The position numbers and the translations under genes are program-made. From Ulota crispa (lineage: Eukaryota; Streptophyta; Bryopsida; Orthotrichales; Orthotrichaceae): a stretch of 64,000 nucleotides of DNA. The stretch lies in contig OY987242.1 of NCBI GenBank assembly GCA_963920765.1, forward strand, positions 30,776,002 through 30,840,001, read 5' to 3'. The notes below the pieces were generated by a model. That model was not told the origin of the DNA. It ran no database searches and saw nothing but the letters and a program-made list of their open reading frames with translations. Shown in pieces: positions 44,465 through 56,800 of this stretch; position 1 is the stretch's first letter; the number at the start of each line of letters is the position of its first letter.

Positions 44465-46322
44465 GACATGGTTGTCACATTGGATCATCGTACTGCCCAA
44501 AGTGTCTAATTGAGTTCATGTTTGTCTGATGTAGTCAACTCATAATTGATTTTAAAAAATGATAAAAAATGATGAAAAATTTACTTCATACATGTTGATG
44601 ACATTCATTCATTGTTGTTAACATGAAGTCATAACGTGGAAATGAAATTAGATCATGTAAAAAAAATAAAAAACAATAATTTGATTCTACCTTTTCCAAG
44701 TCAAAAACCCTAAATGTGCCCTAATTAGCAAGAAACCATAGTCAAATCTTGTCCAACAATAATAACCATGGTTATGGATACCATAGACATTGGCTTCCTA
44801 TTCTCTTGCTCTCCATGAGTGTTTTCTTTACTCTAGAATAGGACTTAGAACCTTGTGTAGCAAAATCTTCTCTCTAATATGCCCTTGTACAAAAGAGACA
44901 TCCCAAGTGGACAAAAACCTAGGCACTCAGTTCATATGATAGTTCCACAAGAACCCATAAATGGGCTATCACAAACACTAAAGGAGTAAAGGTCCTAAGC
45001 AGAGGGGGCATTTCCAACTCAATTTTTTTTAATAAATAAACGCATCTTTTCTTTACTTCTTTTTTGTCATTGATGAAACCAAACTCTCATTGCAAAATAA
45101 AATTCAATGACCTTCACCTAGGCAATAAATATGAAAAAAAGAAAAGAAAATATAAATAAATATTTGAGGAACAAAAGGAACTCACTAGGATGCAAGTTGC
45201 ATGTCACATTGGGCCGCCCATCCACTTGCCCGCCCGTACATTAAAAAGCCTAACTGAGGTCATAGTCCGTCCGATGAAGTCAACTCATAGGTGACTTTAA
45301 AAAATGGTGCAAAATGATAAAAAAAAAAACTTACTTTGTAGGTGCTAGTAACACTCATTATTGCCAACATGAAGTCAAAACGTGGAATCAAAGCCATATC
45401 ACGTAATAAAAATGAAAATTTATAATTAGATTCTTCCATTTTTAGGTCCAAAACCCTAAAAATGCCCTAAAAAACGTGAGCGGACAAATACATCATGGAC
45501 ACATGTGTCTGTCCAATCCGATTTGTCAGCTTATTTGTGCTGTCCAACAACTTCAACTCGCCCAAAGTAAGAACGCTAGATGCAACCACTAGAGGCCCAT
45601 GATAGATCACAAAAACACAAAGGTCTAGCAACTCTAGCCATAAATAGATATATTTGAAGCATGGTTATCACATCAGACAATTTGCCCATCTACTTGCATA
45701 TTTGTCCCATATGCTCAATTGAGCTCTCCTGTATTCAATGCATTCAACTTGTAATTGATTTCAAAAAATGGTAGAAAAAAGCATGTATCCTATAGTCCTA
45801 TACATGTTGGTTACACACATGGTTGCCAACATGAATTCATGACACAAATTTCAAACCATGTCAAGTAATAGAAATAGACTTTTCCTTTTATAAGAACACC
45901 ATATTAGTTATATTGGGAAAAAAAAAGGTACCATTTTGTACTCCACCTTAAACCCAAAAGTTACCTTAAACCAAATTCGAAGGTATTAGATTCAGTTTGA
46001 GCCACTCAGATTTTTTCCCTCCCAAATTCCTCCTCTCTAGTGAGGGCAAGTGTACCAAAGAAAATGCTGGAGCTCAAATTAAGGTGATCACCTTAATCCT
46101 TCAGAAGTCCCAAAATGCCAAAATGTATTGTTTATCCCAATTTACCTAATATGGTATTTAAGTCAAAAAACCCTAAAACATAACATTGGATGAACATGCC
46201 CACCCTTGCGGTTGGACCACCTGCCTACTTGTCCTATCCTTTGGAGTTTGGACAAATCTTACCCAAAGTAACAACCATGGTTTGAAGGCTTATAGTTTGA
46301 CATGCAACAAATAAATACACAT
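44465..46322 (+). repeat. Degenerate tandem array, three units
   Basis: Three diverged units begin with ATGGTTGTCACATTGGA-like sequence near 44465, 45195 and 45650. They share GTCAACTCATA, GCCAACATGAAGTCA and AAAACCCTAAAA-like blocks. Unit 1 is longer, and unit 3 is interrupted by an F4-B MITE (45895-46158). Non-coding. Confidence 0.65.
45895..46158 (-). mobile_element. F4-B MITE copy 7, with related empty site
   Basis: A 264-bp element in reverse orientation, flanked by TAAG at 45891-45894 and 46159-46162. Unit 1 of the surrounding array (near 44688-44712) has the uninterrupted sequence CCTTTTCCAAGTCAAAAACC where this unit reads CCTTTTATAAG-[MITE]-TAAGTC. This shows both the insertion and its 4-bp duplication. 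Confidence 0.85.
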
Positions 46323-46326
46323 GTAT

Positions 46327-47058
46327 GGGTGATTGCAAGAAACACTTGTACTATTTCTTATTCCCTTCACCTCCCGCAGGTGCTTTTTGAATTGTAACTT
46401 TTGCGCAACAAGTTCTTTTGAGCTGAAATTTCAGAAGAAGGTACATGTCATAGTTACAAACTTTCCATAATTTTTGCGGTTTTTTTAAAATTATTTTACT
46501 ATTTTTAAATGGCCCCCAAATAGGTGTCTACCTTGGCCATTTTGGGGGGTTTTTAGTACTATTTTGGGTCCAAAAAAGCTTTTCTAGGGCAATAAACCAG
46601 GAATGTTGTTTATGGAGCATGCTTACATGCATTTGTGGAAAGGTTTTGCAAAAATATAAATTCCATGGCATCTACATTGTCTCAAAGAAGGCATCCTATC
46701 TCCCTTCATTGGCAAAATACAAAAAAATTCCTTAGCAAAGCAATTGTACCATGTGAATGTGTTTAATGGATTCTCAAATGGCCAGTTTTTATTTTATTTG
46801 TTTGAATGATTTTACTATTTTCTAAAAAGCAAGAAAGAAATTGGCTTTTTGTTTGTGATTTTGTTTTGCGCATAACTTTTAGAATAAAAAATTTCTAAGT
46901 GTAAATTTTCACAAGGATGCTATTTTAAGTGCTTTACAAATTGTCCATATTTTATTTTATTTTTAAAAAAATTATTCCAAAAACTAGGTAGTATAAATAG
47001 TACTACAAGTACTATTGATGTTTGAGACAAAACTGTGAAGTATTTCTTACAATCACCC
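46327..47058 (+). mobile_element. F4-A element copy 4 (4-bp target duplication)
   Basis: A 732-bp element, GGGTGATTGCAAGAAACACT to ATTTCTTACAATCACCC, flanked by GTAT at 46323-46326 and 47059-47062. This copy is nearest to a consensus. Confidence 0.8.
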
Positions 47059-47062
47059 GTAT

Positions 47063-47750
47063 GTACATACATAGTTACTCAATTTAAACAAAATGAACTA
47101 ATCTTATTTCTACAGTACTGCATCGTCAACATTACTTTCTTACCGGCCTACAGTAAGAAAATATAAACAGAGGATTTTATATTATCACATGAAATTACAA
47201 CAAGACAAGGAATGAAAATACCAACAAGCAGGTAAGAAGTAGATGCCAACAACACAAACATGAAACAACAACCGCTGGTTTTCACTGGTTACCTACCCTC
47301 GAATATTTGAAACTTCAACATGAAAATTCTAATATGTCAAACTTTCCAAAACAGAGCCACCTATAATTCCCCAAGTGAAGAATCTTCTAGACGTGCAGTT
47401 CGATGTAACAACTGCTGAGAAAATCTACTTGAAAAGCTCACCACATGACAATTGTAGTTGCATGACTTAATACTCATTTCCAGGAAAAATTGTCCTGTTT
47501 CCTCGACAAGCCTATAATTATTGTAGTTGTACATAAAGTTCAATCATTCATTGTAGCACAAAGATAACGACACATGAAGAATATTATCCTTTGCAATTCG
47601 CCGTTAGACAATTTGAACGGATCTTCAGAAAACGTGGGTTACTATCTGGTTTTCTGGATTGAAATATTAATTGCTCAAAACAGGAGAAAGAAAACAACCA
47701 TGGCATCTCGAACCAAATTTCAAATACTTAGAAATGGTATCTCCAATTTG
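47063..47750. other. No gene recognised
   Basis: AT-rich spacer. Confidence 0.45.
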
Positions 47751-47752
47751 TA

Positions 47753-48239
47753 AGAGCATCATCAATCCAGCACTCAACAACTCATCAAATATATTACTCT
47801 CTTTTACCTACAATGTGTGATTATAATCATTGGAAGTTGGAAGTTGGAACCCTATAAAAAGAACTCAAAATAATTACTACAATATATGAAATTGCAAATC
47901 AAATAATAAATATAAAACCCATTGAAAGCAAGCTAGATAACAAAAACTACAGCAAACCATGCTCTATGAAAAAAAATCCATGGTAACAACCCACCAATTT
48001 TTTTGGTGTGTCATCATCGTGGATTTACAGTTGTAGAGCAAGTTTTGTTGTAATTTTTGTCTTTTAGCCTAATATGAATGGGCATTATTTTCATGATTGC
48101 TCAATTTCCAATTCCTTATATTTTTGTAATTAATTAGAGTTGTTTTATAGGGTTCCAATGATAATAATCACACATTCTAATTAGATAGGACATAGGAGTG
48201 TATTTGGCGAGTCATTTTGATGCTGGATTGATGATGTCC
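47753..48239. mobile_element. Inverted-repeat MITE, GAGCATCATCAATCCAGCA ends
   Basis: The left end AGAGCATCATCAATCCAGCA pairs with the right end GGGACATCATCAATCCAGCA (reverse-complemented). Subterminal stretches also match inversely (GTGTGATTATAATCATTGGA and its complement near 48160). No clean target duplication, so the superfamily is open. Confidence 0.5.
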
Positions 48240-49080
48240 CAATACCTACCAAGGCAGCACATATTAATGTAGATGACCTCGATGTGCCAAAAAATTAATC
48301 TAACATAATGTCAATTTTGTTACATTACCGGATTCCCGGATATCTACAAATTTGTACACTTTTCTAGGTGAGTGCATTGAAATCTAAACCTAGTCATTAG
48401 AGCTTTACCTTCATGTTTGGAACTTTGTATAGCCTAATTTTATTTGGCAAGCTCTCAGTTGCACGAGCGTAACTAGATTAGCAAATAAAGGTAACAGGTG
48501 GAAAGGGGATTAATATACATAATTATGCGCAAAATCTACAGACAAAGCTATCTTGTTGCATACTAGCGATTAATTTGATATTGATTCACAATTCAAAATG
48601 AATCTGTTGCTACAACCGTTCTACTTCCTTCCAATAAAACAAAATTATGATCATATCTGTTTAAACAACATCACTAGATTAGAAAAAAAAAAAAAAAAAA
48701 ATACTAACACTTGGAAGTTGGAAATGAATGGTGTTACTTGTTTCTTTCAAAAAGTGTTTCAAGAGTCTTAGCTAAACAGCACCTAGGAGGCTAGGTAGCA
48801 CGTCTAACAAACCAAGAATGGTATTTACAGTCACTAAAAGGGTTGTCATTTTTTTTCCTCCGTTTCTCATATAAATATAGCATGTTTGGAAGCAATACTC
48901 AAGTCAAGTGCAGCTAGGCAGCAAGCTTAACGACGATAACTGGTATCGACCTGAGAATTCATATGGGCATCCGGAAAAATGACAACTAATCTCTTGAATT
49001 TTCGCAATAATACGAGAATATGATTGTTGCAGAGAAAAGGGAATAGATCAAGGAGGGGGAAGAATTAGACACTGTAAATT
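48240..49080. other. No gene recognised
   Basis: AT-rich spacer with a poly-A run near 48683. Confidence 0.45.
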
Positions 49081-49086
49081 CTAAAC

Positions 49087-49517
49087 TACACTAAGTATTG
49101 CATTTAGGTTGCCTTGACAATTAGGTTGCCTTCCTAGGATTTCACATTGTTTACAAAACGCCATGTTTATTAAATTGGGAAAACTAGATTCCTAAGTTGT
49201 ATTTCACCTTAATCATTTAACTTGGTTTAAGGTGCTTACCTTAAATCGAGTTCATTCCCAAAATCAGGATTTCTTCCCAAATTAACGAATATGGCGTTAC
49301 AACCTAGATACTAGGATTTCACATGGTCTACAACCTAGGTTCCCCTAGTTTATTTTTCAGGAGCTTTGTTGTTGTTATCAAGCCTTTTAAAAAAAACTAT
49401 TACAATAATTATTGATAAAAATTATTATGGTATCAATAATATTTGTGTAGTGTAAAATGCTGAGAAATTAGTGTGTTGAAAAATTAGTGTGGGACAACCT
49501 AAACGCAATATTTAGTT
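49087..49517. mobile_element. Element Q copy 2, hosting an F4-B MITE
   Basis: Left TACACTAAGTATTGCATTTA; right, reverse-complemented, AAAACTAAATATTGCGTTTA. The body is shared with Q copy 1 (30.3 kb). F4-B copy 8 lies inside and F4-B copy 9 abuts its right end. Confidence 0.5.
49157..49298. mobile_element. F4-B MITE copy 8 (short form), perfect 4-bp duplication
   Basis: A 142-bp element, AACGCCATGTTTATTAAATT to AAATTAACGAATATGGCGTT, flanked by ACAA at 49153-49156 and 49299-49302. Nested in element Q copy 2. Confidence 0.8.
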
Positions 49518-49518
49518 T

Positions 49519-49670
49519 TACACTATATTCATTAAATTGGGAAAAGTGACATTTTGGGACTTTTGGATTTTATGTTTTTTAAAGAGAACTCAATGAGTTC
49601 TCTTTAAAAAGAACACAAAATCCAAAAGTCCCAAAATGTCACTTTTTCCCAATTTAATGAATATGGCGTT
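49519..49670. mobile_element. F4-B MITE copy 9: almost perfect 152-bp foldback
   Basis: Left TACACTATATTCATTAAATT; right CAATTTAATGAATATGGCGTT. The two halves are near-exact inverted copies (GACATTTTGGGACTTTTGGA and its complement) around GAACTCAATGAGTTC. No matching flanking duplication. Confidence 0.75.
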
Positions 49671-50630
49671 TGTAGTTCTTCAGCCTCGTGTGAACAGATT
49701 GATGGGCTATTGACCAGTCCAGCAGACAGGGGAACATGAGAACAGCCCAGAAAACAAGCAAAAGTTAACGCATGTTTCATGAGAATACTACGGACCCCAC
49801 CCCGGGATCTAAACTAAACAGCTGGTCTCCGGGGCTTGACGCGTTCTCCTTCACGTTCCCCAAAGTTCTACAAACGCATCATTCTGTAAACTAAAAAAGA
49901 ACATCTGTGGAACTCTCCACTATCTCCAATCTTCACGTCAAAAAAGAAGACAAAACGCTCCCGCCCCGGAGACGCGTCAGCAATGCGAATGGGTGTTCAG
50001 GCTCTAAATTCTTGACTCTAGAATCTAGATCTCTAGGAGCAGCAATCTTGACCCATCCAAGCATCCACGCATCCGCGGATCAAGCAGGAATATGCCCCCG
50101 AAATAATAGACACCAGATGCAAGAAGGAGCCACTGACTTGACGACAGGTAAGGCACACAAAGAATGTAGAAAAACAGTATTGTTATAATTATTATTATTA
50201 TTTGCGTCCTATCTGCTCCGAAACTAAAGGAATCCTTGGAGTAACGGTTTTCAGAACTGCTGCAAGTATCCGTAGTGCGAGAGAGGAATGTATCAACCTC
50301 GCTGGCTCAAATGGTATAGACTCTGCAACATTTGACGCAAAACTGCTCCCAAGCTAACAAAAGCCTGGAATGTTTCTGAACAGAGCCCTGGAGAGCACGT
50401 GGTTCGTGGTGTGGTGTACTACACCAAGACCAGTTCGAATGAAGTGTTAAACGGAGGTACTGGTTATCGTCAACCTTGTTACATTGGCTCGAATTTAAAC
50501 TACGTGTCTGAGTTCTACAAACTAGGATCCTTATGGATTTAGTTTTCAAGATACAACGAAATTGATATACTTATTCCTCTGCACAGACAGTTTTGACAAG
50601 TGCTGCCCTCGGATTTTACTACATGATTGA
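49671..50630. other. No supported gene; presumed 3' side of the minus-strand gene
   Basis: GC-moderate. A CCACTGACTTGACGACAG-GTAAGG donor-like site on the plus strand (about 50145) ends a 90-codon frame, a weak hint of a plus-strand exon. Confidence 0.3.
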
Positions 50631-50697
50631 TCACCTTTCCAATTTTCTGACAAAAAACGGGTGTAGTGGCAACTGATAAGAGTTCATGTGTACTCAC

Positions 50698-50825
50698 AGG
50701 ATTGTGACAATCTGCTTCCAGATTAGTGCCCACGTTCTTTTGTGAAGGATCGTCTCAGCAAAGCTTGGTATCGCTCCGGGTGACTCCTTCCAGTTCCAGA
50801 CTTCCAGCCGCAGTTCATAGATCTC
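50698..50825 (-). CDS. Exon candidate near the 3' end
   Basis: 42 codons (EIYELRLEVWNWKESPGAIP...) between ACCTTGCAG and a canonical GTGAGT donor. Richer in G/C than its surroundings. It continues the helical frame of 51335-51398 across a 509-nt intron. Confidence 0.5.
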
Positions 50826-53800
50826 CTGCAAGGTCATCTCCAAACTTGAGTGACAGGGAAATTTTGAACGAAATGAATACCCGTCGATGACATAGAAAAG
50901 ATCATAACTGTTACAAGTCAGTCACTATCTCTGAAATGAAATGTCTACAGTAGAAGAAGAAGACGAAATCCTATTCTTGAGATTTCTACTAACTACTGTA
51001 TGAACTTGGTGAGGACTATCTATGGTGCCTCCACTAGTACACTACGAGTACTCAAAATCTAATATAAACAGTATCCAGTAGCTAGTAGCCTAGTACGACG
51101 GAAGAAATCACTGAATGTTAAGAAACCTATGCAAATAGCGTCAATTGTTATTTCTGCAGATACTTACTATACTGGCACTATATAAGACAGATGACTTGAA
51201 ACCAGCCCTAGTTTTCAGAGGTGTTATAATCCGGGTTCACATTCTGTTTTAAATTACCAATACCTACAATCAGATGATCATTCCAATCGACAAGAGCATA
51301 AAAATAGAAATACGCAGAAGATGGAAAAGCTTACATCAACGACCGACTGCAAACCTTGTAGCTGACTGTGTTGCACTTCCCGCATCAGTGATAGAATCCT
51401 GTAAAAGTACAACGGAGGACTTCTACATCAATATACGCAGACAAGTTTATGGGCAAAGTGGCAAACTGCGAAAGAGTTCTCTGAAACAGTATTAAGCAGT
51501 ACATCATGCCCGGGCCACTCAGATTTTGGAAGAGACTGACATTGCCAGACAGTCCAAGTCAGGTTAAAATGAGATTGTAGTAACTAACGACAATTTCGCT
51601 ATATTGGCAAATATTCACGACATTGACATGGACTCCTGGTGGCACTGAATTGTCACAAATCTGCACTAGTTCCCAGTTATTAGAGCTTTGTTTAGTTGAA
51701 CGTCAGAATATTGGCACTCTAAATTCTACATTGTTCTAATTTAACAAAAGCTCACGTTAATTGAGGACTGGTGATATAAACTTAGGTTGCAAAGTTCTCG
51801 CTCTTCTTGGACTTGATTCTCGAGGAACTAACTTGATAAGTTACTATTATTATAGCAAAGATTGGCATAAGTGGTCAGTGGTGTTTGAGAAACTAACTGC
51901 GAGTCTGACGAATTCAACGGTTGGTTTCAGAATTTCAAGCTATTTTCAGTGCAAACAGACCAGAACGATAAATAGATTTCTTCTGGCCTGCTGACAAAGA
52001 AAGGAAAGAACGAATGACTGCGGACTGAGTCGATTCCTTCTAATTTGAGTCTACTGAGACACCTGTGCTAAATTATTGGGTCATACTAATTGTTGCTGCA
52101 AGGCAGAAAGAAAGTAAAACAAAACCCTTTCAAACCTTCATCTCAACATCTGAAGACTTCTTTGAGCCTCATATCCGAGGTGCCTTTGGCCCTACTGCAA
52201 GATCATCTTCAGTCCCTTTCAAGCAGTTGCGGCTTGGTAATGTTCTGATAAGCACAGAAAGTGTTATTCGTTAAATTGGGAAAAACGTAGGTACCATTTT
52301 GTGTTTCACCTGAAACCCAAAAAGTTACTTTAAACCAGATTCAAATGTATCAAATTCAGTCTGAGTCACTAAGATCTTTTCCCTCGCAAATTCCTCCTCT
52401 CAGGTGAGGGCACGTGTACAAAAAATTGCTGTGAGCTGGAATTCAGGTGATCACCTGAATTCTTGAAAGTCCTGAATTCTTGAAAGTCCCAAAATGTACT
52501 ATTTTTCCCAATTTAACGAATAACGCGTTACAGGCTGGAAGAGATAAGAAATTAAATATTAGCCAGGGTAAGTTACTCACAAACCAACAAAAAAAAAAAA
52601 TGACAGCATTACATTCTTACATTTTGTAGTTTGCAGTTACGTTGAGCTAGTCCTCAGAACCTCAGCTGAACTAAAAACGATGTCAAGCATAATTATGATA
52701 CTCCCTGAAAAGATGGTGACCGAGTTAAACCATACAATCAGGGCTAGAATAGACTGCTGGAAGGTTGCTCTATCGTACCGTCAAGTTATGCTCTAAAACC
52801 ATGAAAAGACGATTAAAGCATCTCTATAATAACTTAGCTATGAACTTCAGCCATCAATGATATACTTATAACCACTATGCAGCTTCTAACAAAGAGAATA
52901 TTCTCGTTGATGAAACTCCTTTAATTCTTGCTACTGAAGATTCCTAAATAAGTTTTTGCAATTTGTTAACTAATCCTCCCTTGGTATTCAGCAACTGTAT
53001 AGGACTTAACGAACGTTACTATGAAATCAATACTGGCTACGTAGGAAGATTTTCAATTGTCGATTCAATGATATCAGTGATGAATGATTACCGAGTATAC
53101 GACTCCACAGGGATTGAAGTTCAGGTCATCAAGGAACACTGTATAACACCACTAAATCACATTCACGTTGCTGAGAAGACATTCACAAACCAATCTACAT
53201 TAAACCTAATAAATACAGCATTTTCGTTTACGATCTGGAAGGGAAGAAGGGATCATGGATAGAGTGATAGATGTCACTTAACGTCAATTCCGCTAAACTC
53301 GTTCTTTTCCAAAGAGGCATTCTGAAAGGCAAATCTACAAACAGTCTTACTATTTACAACAATGACTGAGCAGTTGAACGCCGTAATTTCAGCATACTGA
53401 AATTAAACCGCCGATACAACGAACTGACGTTGCTTTTCAGGTTATCAGGATTAGACCGTCCACATTCCACAACACTAAATTACGTTCTTTGTCATTCATT
53501 TGACAATCCTATTCTCTCCTCACCATCTACTCTAAGCGTTCGCAGTTCGATGTAAAATGGTCCAGCATATATTACGTACTATCTAAGCAGTTACTGTAAT
53601 TCTAAAACCAAAACCAGCATAATTCTAGAGTAACAGAGATTCATCATCAAGAGAAACGACACCCTCCTCTTCAAAACTTTCCACTTTCGCACGCAAGTGA
53701 CAAAACTGATTCCCGAACTGTAAAAGTGGGAAAACCTGTCACTGTAAAATCACAATTTCGTAAAGCTCTCAAGTATCTGACATGCATGATTAGCCAAGCC

Positions 53801-56800
53801 GACTGAGCCAACAAGGGACCTTACCAACCAGTGAGTTGGCGAATGTCTTGAATCTGAGTTATCTACTATAATTAGATGTTTGTCAATCCTTTCAATTGCA
53901 CAGAGCCATAGAGAAGTCCAATTCAGAATGGTACGCAGATCTAGAATCTAGATAGCCATGAGAAAATTGCATCCACGTTGAGAGAACAATCATACAGTAT
54001 CTCGTGAATCGTGACATGATTATTTCAAGTAGCAGAAGTAAGATTCGTATGAAGGAATTCATCGACTTATTTAGGTCTTGAGCAAAACCTGTCACTCAAA
54101 GTCCAAAATCTACACTGAGACGCATATGCACTCCAGGACAAATTAACCAGACATGGTCTCATCTCACAACGCCGTTGCAAGTTCAAGGTGACCTAGCAAA
54201 TCAGACAGATCACTTCAAGGCCCAGGCAACCTGACGGCGGATTTCAGAGCAGTTTGGCGACTGAAAATCTCAGACCTAGACTAATCCTCGTGTGTAATCT
54301 AGCTTTTGCCACTGAAACGCCACGATTTTGTCACGCTTTTGCCACTGAAACGTTACAACAACGGCGCTATGAAACTCGTCGCTGTAACGAATATGACCGC
54401 GATCACAAAGTTGGGCGGAGAAGAGTTAACTTACTGAATGATGCTAGAAAACGCCCGGACATCGACGATCCGCTTATCAAAGTTCACTTGGTGGTACGAC
54501 CACAATGACACACCTCACTGGTGGAAAACGTTGTTAGCAGTGCTGATGACGACTCCCACTACTCGCACTCGGTTATGCTATGTGGGAAGAGTGTTCCTTC
54601 TTTGGCATGGGGAAGAGTGATAGGCCCGGTGATAGGACAGAAAGAAAATGGAAACCCTACTACCACTGTAGCATTCCACGAGGCTAAAACAGGCTAATGC
54701 CACATCATTCTGGGGTGACATCATCCTACAAAGGCACTGATGTCACTCAGTCTGTGCAGTGCAGTGCAGCTTGTATGTATCTGAAGCTGGACTGGAACTA
54801 CAGTAAATCGAAAGCTTCAAACTTGATTACTCTTGCAAGTGACGGTGATCAGTTACAGTGACTCTTAGTTCCATACCTTTCGAACTTTCTCCTGTCTTGA
54901 TCTTTGCATGCTCTCTTCGTTGTATGTTCTTCTTCGGACACTCGTTTCTCCGATCGAAGCGTAGACAGGCTGACCGGGTAGTGGATACTCCAGATAATCG
55001 TACTTCACTAGGAAACCTGAGTGGTTGAAAGTTGGAAGTTGAATAGTATCTGGGCAAGAGAAAAGGGCATATTATTATCAGTAGCATGACTTGGTTTTGC
55101 TGTCTAGATAGATAGAATCACAACCTGTGGATCGAATTGCTGGAGTGCTAAAGAGTCAAGACCGTACACTGCGAATATCATTGCGTGTCGGGAGTAATCT
55201 CCGGGAGTTGGTGCATGCATGTTGGGACTATATAGCCTACGCCGGGACCACCAATTGATTATTGCAGTAAACTGAAAGGCGAGGTGTGTCACGGTTGGGA
55301 TTTCGCCTGCGAGGGGTAACATCAAAAGACATGTGAGCAGCAGCTTGCAATTTCGAAAGATGAACAGAATTTTGAAAAACATTCAATCAACGAGCAACTA
55401 ATTAGCTTAATTAGAACACAGTCCATCCTTGTTGGTAACTGAGATATATGACTGTATGATAACCCCCGAGTACAGACTTAATTGACAATTTGCGTTATGT
55501 GTGGAAGAATTTGCTGGAAATTGGAGAAAGTAGAAAGAACGCGATCATAGAAGATGAAAAGTTAAACACTATTGAAGGTTCAAAGCCCCATCAGGTTCAC
55601 AAGGGATTCGGCCAATAGAAAGGTATTATAACAGACAGGGTTCAACAATAACTGTATGTATGTCTCTTGGGCTTCAGTGAAAATTTGACCTAGAGAATTA
55701 ATTGTGTTTGCAGACTTCAGGGTACTCTCAATCCAGTAATTTTTTCTTCATCGGTTACTTTACACGCACGTTGTCGTTATTATGAGTAGGGGATAAACGT
55801 GGGTTGGGCGAGTGTAACTACTTACTAATTAGTCGTTCTTTGGAAGCAACCAAACGCCCTGTATAGGTGATACACACAGGCAGAAGGTCCCTAACCACAG
55901 TTTGGAACATCATTTGAATCTGTTGTTCGGTAATTTTCAAGCTTTTACGAAAACGTGATGTTCTACATCAAGCATGATTGTGAAAAACAAAGGCAAGGCA
56001 ATATGCGTCTATTGTTAAATTTCCATTACTTCTCTGGATGTTTCTCTTGAAGCACACTCAGAGACTTAGACTCTTAGAGTGCGTTACAAAACTTATCCAA
56101 ACTTTGCGATCACAGTTTCATGAAGTCTCGACCTTTGCATCCACCGAATCTGGAGCTGTATATTAGTTCTTTCCCAATAGCAAGTTTCAGTCTAATCCAC
56201 GCCACATGTAAAAGTGCAACCCTTCGTTTAGATAGAACTAAGCAGGAACGTACCACACATTAATCTTGACTGTCTGAGCTTCACAAAGGATCGCCCTTCG
56301 AAGATTGCATGAAGCTCGCAGCTCTTCATTAAACCTGAAACCAAAAGCACAAACCAGAATAAGGTTCGAAGCAGTGAAACAGGAACTTGCAACCATGATG
56401 GTTCTTCACTCCGAAGCGCAGTTGAAGTGAGAGATCCTAATTAACCAAGCTTGTAGCTTCTAAAGCAAATTCCTTTTATCACTTGATTCAGAGAATCAGA
56501 GTACATCAAACACCATATTTGTTAAATTGGGAAAAAGGATATATTTTGGGACTTCTGAATTTAGCATTCTTGAGAGTATATTGGTGATTTGGAGTAAATT
56601 TTATGATGATTTCTTCAAGATCTTACATTAATGATGTAGGATCTTGAAGGACCTATCATAAAACTCACTTTCAATTGCCAAAATACTCTCACAATTGCAA
56701 AATTCAGGAGTCCCAAAATGTACCCTTTTTCCCTATTTAACAAATATGGTGTTAAATTCACCGATCATTTCGTTTAATGGACCAGCGCTAGAATCATGAC

